A DNA stretch of 64,000 nt from Micromonospora chokoriensis (GTDB lineage Bacteria; Actinomycetota; Actinomycetes; Mycobacteriales; Micromonosporaceae): NCBI RefSeq assembly GCF_000718555.1, contig NZ_JOAN01000001.1:434001-498000 (forward strand), written 5' to 3'. Made by a program: the position numbers and the translations under genes. Position 1 is the stretch's first letter; each line of letters opens with the position of its first letter. The notes under the pieces are model-generated. The model worked only from the letters and a program-made list of their open reading frames with translations, made no database searches and had not been told where the DNA came from. Positions 59,798 to 64,000 of this stretch are shown piece by piece.

Positions 59798-60487
59798 GTG
59801 AGTCTCGCGGTGAGTTGTCCGAGATGCGGGGGCCCGGTACGGGCGCCGGATCTGATGAACACCGACTCGAGGTGTGTGCGTTGCGGCCCGGTGCCGCCGC
59901 TGCATGTGCCCGAGCACATCGGAGCGGAGATCGTGGCGAGCGTGGTGGAGCGGATCATCGCGACCGCCGATCCGCCGGTGACTCCGCTGTGGTGCCCGTG
60001 GCCGCTGCCGCCCGGGTGGACACTCACCGGCGTGGCGTACGCCGGGGACGACCGGACGGGAGTGCGGGCGACCGCGGTGGCCTGCGCGGGCCCGGCGCCA
60101 CTCGGCGGTGGTCCGGCCGATCTGGTCTTCGTGGCCGAGGAGCCCGGTGTGGGCCTGGGCACCCGGCTCGCCGGACTGGCCGGCCCGGACCCGGGGCCGG
60201 AGTTGGCCGACGCGCTGACCGACCCGGGGCCTGGTCATCCTGACCACGTCGGACAGGCGAAGATCAAGGTCGGCGGGCATCCCACTCCACTGTGGTTGGT
60301 GAATTCTCCGACGGATCGAAGCGCGTACGCAGGCGAGGCTCGGGGAATGTGGCTCCATGCGATAGCCTGGCCGGCGAGTGCGGGTCACCTGCTCGCGGAA
60401 GATGTCGTGCTACACGACCTGACCGAGTGGACTCCGCCCGAGCTCGTGTACGGCGCACCGTCCCCGTATTTACCTGGTAGAGCTTGA
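59798..60487 (+). CDS. DUF6758-like protein
   Basis: The 229-residue protein starts with S-C-P-R-C-G-G-P-V-R-A-P and a second C-x-x-C, a small zinc ribbon. It then has P-L-P-P-G-W-T-L-T-G-V-A-Y-A-G-D-D and A-V-A-C-A-G-P-A-P-L-G-G. These agree with a conserved Streptomyces family (DUF6758 in my memory) found near PHP-domain genes, as here. The role is unknown. GTG 59798 follows GGGGAG; other starts add unrelated residues. Confidence 0.82.
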   Translation: MSLAVSCPRCGGPVRAPDLMNTDSRCVRCGPVPPLHVPEHIGAEIVASVVERIIATADPPVTPLWCPWPLPPGWTLTGVAYAGDDRTGVRATAVACAGPAPLGGGPADLVFVAEEPGVGLGTRLAGLAGPDPGPELADALTDPGPGHPDHVGQAKIKVGGHPTPLWLVNSPTDRSAYAGEARGMWLHAIAWPASAGHLLAEDVVLHDLTEWTPPELVYGAPSPYLPGRA

Positions 60488-60603
60488 CTTCTCTGCCGGA
60501 TTGACGGAGAACGGACGCAGATATTCACTGTACGACACCACACTGATACTCTGGGTGCCGCTGCGGTAATGGGACCCGGCGCCGCGCGAGAGGATGGCCC
60601 GCC

Positions 60604-60762
60604 ATGGTCAAGAAGGTCCTCACCTGGGCCGGTATCGCGTTCTTGATCTTCTTCGTCGCCTATCGGCCAAACTCGGCGGCGGACGTGTTCAAGTCGCTCG
60701 GCGGCGGGATCATGGATATCGCTCAGGGGTTTGGCGACTTCTTCACCAGTCTCGTCGCCTAG
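60604..60762 (+). CDS. 52-residue membrane protein
   Basis: The small ORF encodes M-V-K-K-V-L-T-W-A-G-I-A-F-L-I-F-F-V, one membrane helix. An amphipathic tail with F-K-S-L-G-G-G-I-M-D-I follows. GAGAGGA precedes ATG 60604. It ends seven bases before the PH-domain protein gene and is probably part of the same complex. I recall similar miniature proteins beside this gene in other actinobacteria. It is easily missed by gene callers. Confidence 0.8.
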   Translation: MVKKVLTWAGIAFLIFFVAYRPNSAADVFKSLGGGIMDIAQGFGDFFTSLVA

Positions 60763-60768
60763 CCGCCA

Positions 60769-61644
60769 ATGGGCAGCCCCTCCGGTCCACCCTTCGACCC
60801 GGACGACCCCGACCGGGAACGCCGCGAGCGTGACACCGAGCCGATCCCGCGGATCGGGCCTGATGACGGCCCGGGCTACGGGGCCGGACCCGGCCTGTCC
60901 GACGGTCCGTCCCTTTCGGACGACGTCGGCTATGGCGACGGGCCCGGCTATGCCGGCCAGGGGCGTTCGGGTCGAGCGTGGATCCGTGATCCGGAGGCCG
61001 CCTACCAGCCGCCGCAGATCTCCGAGGACGAGCTGGCCGGGTTGCGTGCCGACGCGACCGGCTCGACCCCTCGACGGGTGCTGCCACTAGAAGACGAGCC
61101 CAGCTCGTTGGTGGCCCGCTACCTCTTCCCCACCGAGCGCTACCGGGGTGAGTGGAAGCGGCACTGGATCCACCTGACCAACCCGCTGTTGATCGGCGTC
61201 GCGGCGACCTTCGTGCTCGGCTACCTCTCCGGCTTCCTCGCCGGGCAGGACGTCGGAGCGCTGACCACCATCGCCGTGCTGCTCTGGTTCGCGGTGATGG
61301 GCTGGGTGGCGTGGAAGGTCGCCGACTGGTGGTATGACCGGTTCATCCTGACCAACAAGCGGGTCATGGTGGTCAACGGCATCGTCACCCGCAAGGTGGC
61401 GATGATGCCGCTGGTCCGGGTCACCGACATGAAGTACGAGCAGACCCCGACCGGCCGGGCGCTCAACTACGGCACCTTCGTGCTGGAGTCCGCCGGCCAG
61501 GAGCAGGCGCTCCGCGAGATCAAGAATCTGCCCAACCCGAACGAGCTCTACCTGCGTGTGGTCGAGGAGATGTACGAGCCGCAGGCGGTCGAGGCCCGGC
61601 TCGGCAAGGAGGCCGACGAGGCCAAGGCCGACGACGGCGCGTGA
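60769..61644 (+). CDS. Membrane protein with bacterial PH domain
   Basis: The 291-residue protein has a disordered N-terminal half (1-110) and two membrane helices (about 142-190). A PH-type domain follows with Y-D-R-F-I-L-T-N-K-R-V-M-V-V-N-G-I-V-T-R-K and an acidic tail. It is a common actinobacterial membrane protein of unknown role. It follows the 52-residue gene. Confidence 0.82.
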   Translation: MGSPSGPPFDPDDPDRERRERDTEPIPRIGPDDGPGYGAGPGLSDGPSLSDDVGYGDGPGYAGQGRSGRAWIRDPEAAYQPPQISEDELAGLRADATGSTPRRVLPLEDEPSSLVARYLFPTERYRGEWKRHWIHLTNPLLIGVAATFVLGYLSGFLAGQDVGALTTIAVLLWFAVMGWVAWKVADWWYDRFILTNKRVMVVNGIVTRKVAMMPLVRVTDMKYEQTPTGRALNYGTFVLESAGQEQALREIKNLPNPNELYLRVVEEMYEPQAVEARLGKEADEAKADDGA

Positions 61645-61747
61645 AGGTTTCCGACCGAACATCGGAGTAAGTGCGCACCTTTCGTCATGGACCAGAGCGC
61701 CTCTGACGTGGCACTCTGCCATGACGGCAGGTGTGTGGAGGTGGGCG

Positions 61748-62503
61748 GTGGCGAGCAAGGACTCGTTGGAGGAGCAGTTCCGCGAGTTCGTCGCGGCACG
61801 CTCTTCCGCGCTCCTGCGCACCGCTTACCTGCTCACCGGGGACTGGTCCACGGCCGAGGACCTGCTCCAGACCGCGCTGACCAAGACCTACCTCGCGTGG
61901 AAGCGGCTCGGCGGGATCGAGGCGGTCGAACCGTACGCCCGGCGTGTGATGGTCAACACCTCGACCAGTTGGTGGCGGCGGCGCTGGCACGGCGAACGCC
62001 CGACCGAGGTGTTGCCCGAGCGGGCCGGCGTCGACGAGTTCGAGCAGCAACTCGACCGTGATCTGCTCTGGCGGCATCTCCGGGCGTTGCCCAACCGGCA
62101 ACGGGCCGTGCTGGTGCTGCGTTACTACGAGGACATGTCGGAGGCGCAGACCGCCGCGATGCTGGACATTTCGCCGGGGACGGTGAAGAGCCAGACGTCT
62201 CGGGCGCTGGCCACGCTGCGTCGGCGGATGGACGCGGACACCGCAGCGGACCTCGCCGCCGCAGCCGGCATTGCCCGACCGGCCACTGCCCCCGGTGGGT
62301 CGGCCGGTGACGCGGGGCGGACGGCGGGCTCCGCCTCCCGGACCGGACGGGCTCCGGCCACCGGTGCCGTCGCGACTTCCCGGCCACGGCAGGTGCCTGG
62401 CCGACCCGTGCCGCGCCCTGCCGTGCCGCGTCCGATCACCCCGCAGATCGTGCTGCCCACCGCCCCGGCGGCCGTGCCCGTCGGCACGGGCTCCGGGGAG
62501 TAG
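61748..62503 (+). CDS. SigE-family ECF RNA polymerase sigma factor
   Basis: The 251-residue protein has region 2 (F-R-E-F-V-A-A-R, D-L-L-Q-T-A-L) and region 4 (L-P-N-R-Q-R-A-V-L-V-L-R-Y-Y-E-D), the SigE-type ECF form of actinobacteria. A tail of about 85 Ala/Pro/Arg-rich residues follows region 4 and is unusual. GTG 61748 follows GGAGG by six bases. The next gene begins two bases after the stop and probably encodes its membrane partner. Confidence 0.9.
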   Translation: MASKDSLEEQFREFVAARSSALLRTAYLLTGDWSTAEDLLQTALTKTYLAWKRLGGIEAVEPYARRVMVNTSTSWWRRRWHGERPTEVLPERAGVDEFEQQLDRDLLWRHLRALPNRQRAVLVLRYYEDMSEAQTAAMLDISPGTVKSQTSRALATLRRRMDADTAADLAAAAGIARPATAPGGSAGDAGRTAGSASRTGRAPATGAVATSRPRQVPGRPVPRPAVPRPITPQIVLPTAPAAVPVGTGSGE

Positions 62504-62505
62504 TA

Positions 62506-63768
62506 GTGATTGAGTTCCCCGACCGGCCCGACAACCTGACGGACGGCCCACGGCGTTCATACCAGGTGCGGCCTGACGAGCTGGAAGGTGCGGTGCGGGA
62601 GACCCTCTCGCACCAGGTAGCCCTTGCCCGCCCACTGGGCGTCGATCCGGCGGGTCAGGCCATCCGCCGCGCCAACCGGATTCGGCGTCGGCGCACCGGC
62701 GCCGGACTGGCCCTCGCGGCGGTCACCACCGTGCTGCTCGGCGCTGGCATGGTCCAGCTCGGTGCCGCGACCGGGCGGGACGACTCACCCATCGCGGTGA
62801 TCGGTGATCCGGACCCGGCCCACCGGCCGCTCCCGACGGCCAGCGTTCCTGGCCCCAGCCCTGCACCCAAAACGTCGGCCTCCCCGCTCGTGAGCCAGAC
62901 ACTTGTCAGCGCCGACGGGCGACCGCTGGTGCTGTCCGACGTCGGGCCGGCCGAACGCGCCCAGCCCCTGTCCGGAGGCGGCGGTTGGCTGGTGGTCGGT
63001 GTGCCGACCACCGCCGGGCGCTCCCTCTGGGTGGTGCGCGACGACGGCCTGGTGCAGGTGCTGCTGGCCGGGGCGGGCACGATCGTCCTGGCCCCGGACA
63101 GCCTCCAGGTCGCCTGGCGCGACGGCAGCGACCTGCTGGTGGCGGGCGTGGCGAACGCCCAACTCATCGGGGCGGTGCGCACCCCGGCACCTGCGGCGGC
63201 GGAGCCCGTCCGGTTCGTCGGTGACAGCGTGCTGGTCCGACTCGACCCGGCCGGCCCTGGCCACACTCTCTGGCGGCCCGGTGCCGGGCCGTTGCCCGAG
63301 ACGCTCGATGAGAAGAGTCTCAACGTCTACGGGCAGCTACCCGACGGGCGGCTCGTTGGCCAGGTCGCCACGATCGACCTGGGCAGGACCTGCCTGGCCG
63401 TCCTCGCCCCGGAACGTCACCTGGACCCGGTACGCACCGGCTGCGGCCCAGACCTCAGCCGGGACGGGATCGGCGGGGTCTCCCCGGACGGGCGGTGGCT
63501 GCTGGTGAACGGGTCGATCGGCAAGGCCAGCCGGTCCCTTCTCGTCGACCTGCAGCGGCTCGGGCCGGGTGCGACAGCCGTGCCGGCCGGGCCGCCGATG
63601 ACCGGTGCGATCGTCTGGAGCAACGAGATCCAAGCCTCCTACCTCGACGGCGACGGCGAGCTGGTCCGGGTCGACGTCGGTCGGGTGCGGGCCGGGAGAC
63701 CCGCCAGCCCCGCTGCGGTGCCCAGCGTGCCAGCCGGGGGCCGGCCGGTTCTGGTGCAGAGCTTCTGA
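62506..63768 (+). CDS. Membrane-anchored partner of the sigma factor, beta-propeller-like
   Basis: The 420-residue protein has a cytoplasmic head with a short helix (R-P-D-E-L-E-G-A-V-R-E-T-L) and one membrane helix (about 65-85). A large extracytoplasmic beta-rich domain with WD40/TolB-like repeats follows. Arg-rich residues precede the helix. The arrangement resembles a regulator that senses the envelope and holds the sigma factor, though no zinc anti-sigma motif is present. GTG 62506 follows GGGGAG. Confidence 0.72.
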   Translation: MIEFPDRPDNLTDGPRRSYQVRPDELEGAVRETLSHQVALARPLGVDPAGQAIRRANRIRRRRTGAGLALAAVTTVLLGAGMVQLGAATGRDDSPIAVIGDPDPAHRPLPTASVPGPSPAPKTSASPLVSQTLVSADGRPLVLSDVGPAERAQPLSGGGGWLVVGVPTTAGRSLWVVRDDGLVQVLLAGAGTIVLAPDSLQVAWRDGSDLLVAGVANAQLIGAVRTPAPAAAEPVRFVGDSVLVRLDPAGPGHTLWRPGAGPLPETLDEKSLNVYGQLPDGRLVGQVATIDLGRTCLAVLAPERHLDPVRTGCGPDLSRDGIGGVSPDGRWLLVNGSIGKASRSLLVDLQRLGPGATAVPAGPPMTGAIVWSNEIQASYLDGDGELVRVDVGRVRAGRPASPAAVPSVPAGGRPVLVQSF

Positions 63769-63828
63769 CCCCGGCAACCGGGCACGCTATGTGAGCCAGG
63801 CTCGCGTTTTCCTCGGTAGCGTCAGACG

Positions 63829-64000
63829 GTGACCTCGCGTACCGGCTCCACCCCTCGGATCGACCTGCACACCCACTCGACGGCCAGCGACGGCACGCTG
63901 ACCCCGGCCGAGCTGGTCGGCGCGGCCTTCGACGCCGGGCTGGACGTGCTCGCGATCACCGACCACGACACCACCGCCGGCTGGGCGCCGGCCGTGGACG
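63829..64000 (+). CDS. PHP-domain phosphoesterase (cut by window edge)
   Basis: The first 57 residues are visible: I-D-L-H-T-H-S-T-A-S-D-G-T-L-T-P and L-A-I-T-D-H-D-T-T. These are the metal-binding motifs of PHP phosphoesterases. GTG 63829 starts the frame and the gene runs off the right edge. It lies near DUF6758 as it does in Streptomyces. Confidence 0.88.
   Translation, partial: MTSRTGSTPRIDLHTHSTASDGTLTPAELVGAAFDAGLDVLAITDHDTTAGWAPAVD

Noticed and set aside
1..64000. CRISPR arrays, rRNA genes, complete insertion sequences and riboswitches
   Set aside because: No repeat-spacer pattern, rRNA signature, intact transposase or known riboswitch fold was found on reading both strands.

Overview
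This is a very GC-rich actinobacterial window. Many gene products look like Micromonosporaceae proteins, and much of the gene order from about 29 to 45 kb is one I recall from mycobacteria (folP2, DivIVA protein, tag, DUF3117, O-methyltransferase, htrA, tatB, mrp, MgtE_N/CBS protein). I infer a Micromonospora-type chromosome; no 16S rRNA is present to prove it.

Region 1 (1-13.6 kb) is one side of a biosynthetic gene cluster that continues beyond the left edge. Its left plus-strand arm holds an ATP-grasp ligase (partial), a stand-alone condensation-domain protein and two overlapping DegT-type aminotransferase genes. The first of these has lost the PLP lysine. The second keeps the lysine but lacks the loop that normally completes the partner's active site. 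A central minus-strand operon encodes an acyl carrier protein, two double-hotdog MaoC-like proteins, a complete DegT aminotransferase and a mycofactocin-type SDR. The right plus-strand arm encodes a VOC protein, a sugar-phosphate cyclase (2-epi-5-epi-valiolone synthase-like), an AMP-forming ligase and aspartate decarboxylase (PanD). I infer a product that joins a C7 aminocyclitol to a beta-alanine or acyl unit made on the carrier protein. I do not recognise it as a known cluster. A 40-bp near-perfect palindrome at 13.53 kb ends the cluster.

Region 2 (13.7-17.4 kb) is a small degraded island. Two identical tRNA-Arg(CCU) genes sit in an 83-bp perfect direct repeat. Between them lies a toxin-antitoxin-like pair (an XRE-ImmA/IrrE metallopeptidase and a PIN-domain protein) with a perfect inverted-repeat operator. 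A C-terminal tyrosine-integrase fragment follows the second tRNA.

Region 3 (17.5-29 kb) holds a lipoprotein, a Tat-exported M23-family protein with a six-repeat domain, ClpP with a ClgR-type regulator, a potassium channel, a MarR/azoreductase pair, 2-oxoacid:ferredoxin oxidoreductase (korAB), a DUF11-like surface protein and an orphan nuoA.

Region 4 (29-47 kb) is conserved core: folP2, DivIVA-motif protein, SRPBCC protein, DNA glycosylase, a DUF1501/DUF1800 pair, paaG/paaX, DUF3117, pepA, methyltransferase, htrA, tatB, mrp, DUF1003, MgtE_N-CBS and PhzF. The sigE-rseA pair expected next to htrA is absent.

Region 5 (47-64 kb) has a CoA-ester catabolic trio (CitE-like lyase, acyl-CoA dehydrogenase, MaoC hydratase) interleaved with other genes. 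It also has paired DUF4190 proteins, a radical SAM protein, a DCC/HTTM group, thioredoxin, a TrmH-type methyltransferase, a 52-residue membrane protein next to a PH-domain protein, and a SigE-family sigma factor with a membrane-anchored partner. It ends in a PHP-domain gene cut by the right edge. Several convergent gene pairs are separated by strong hairpins.
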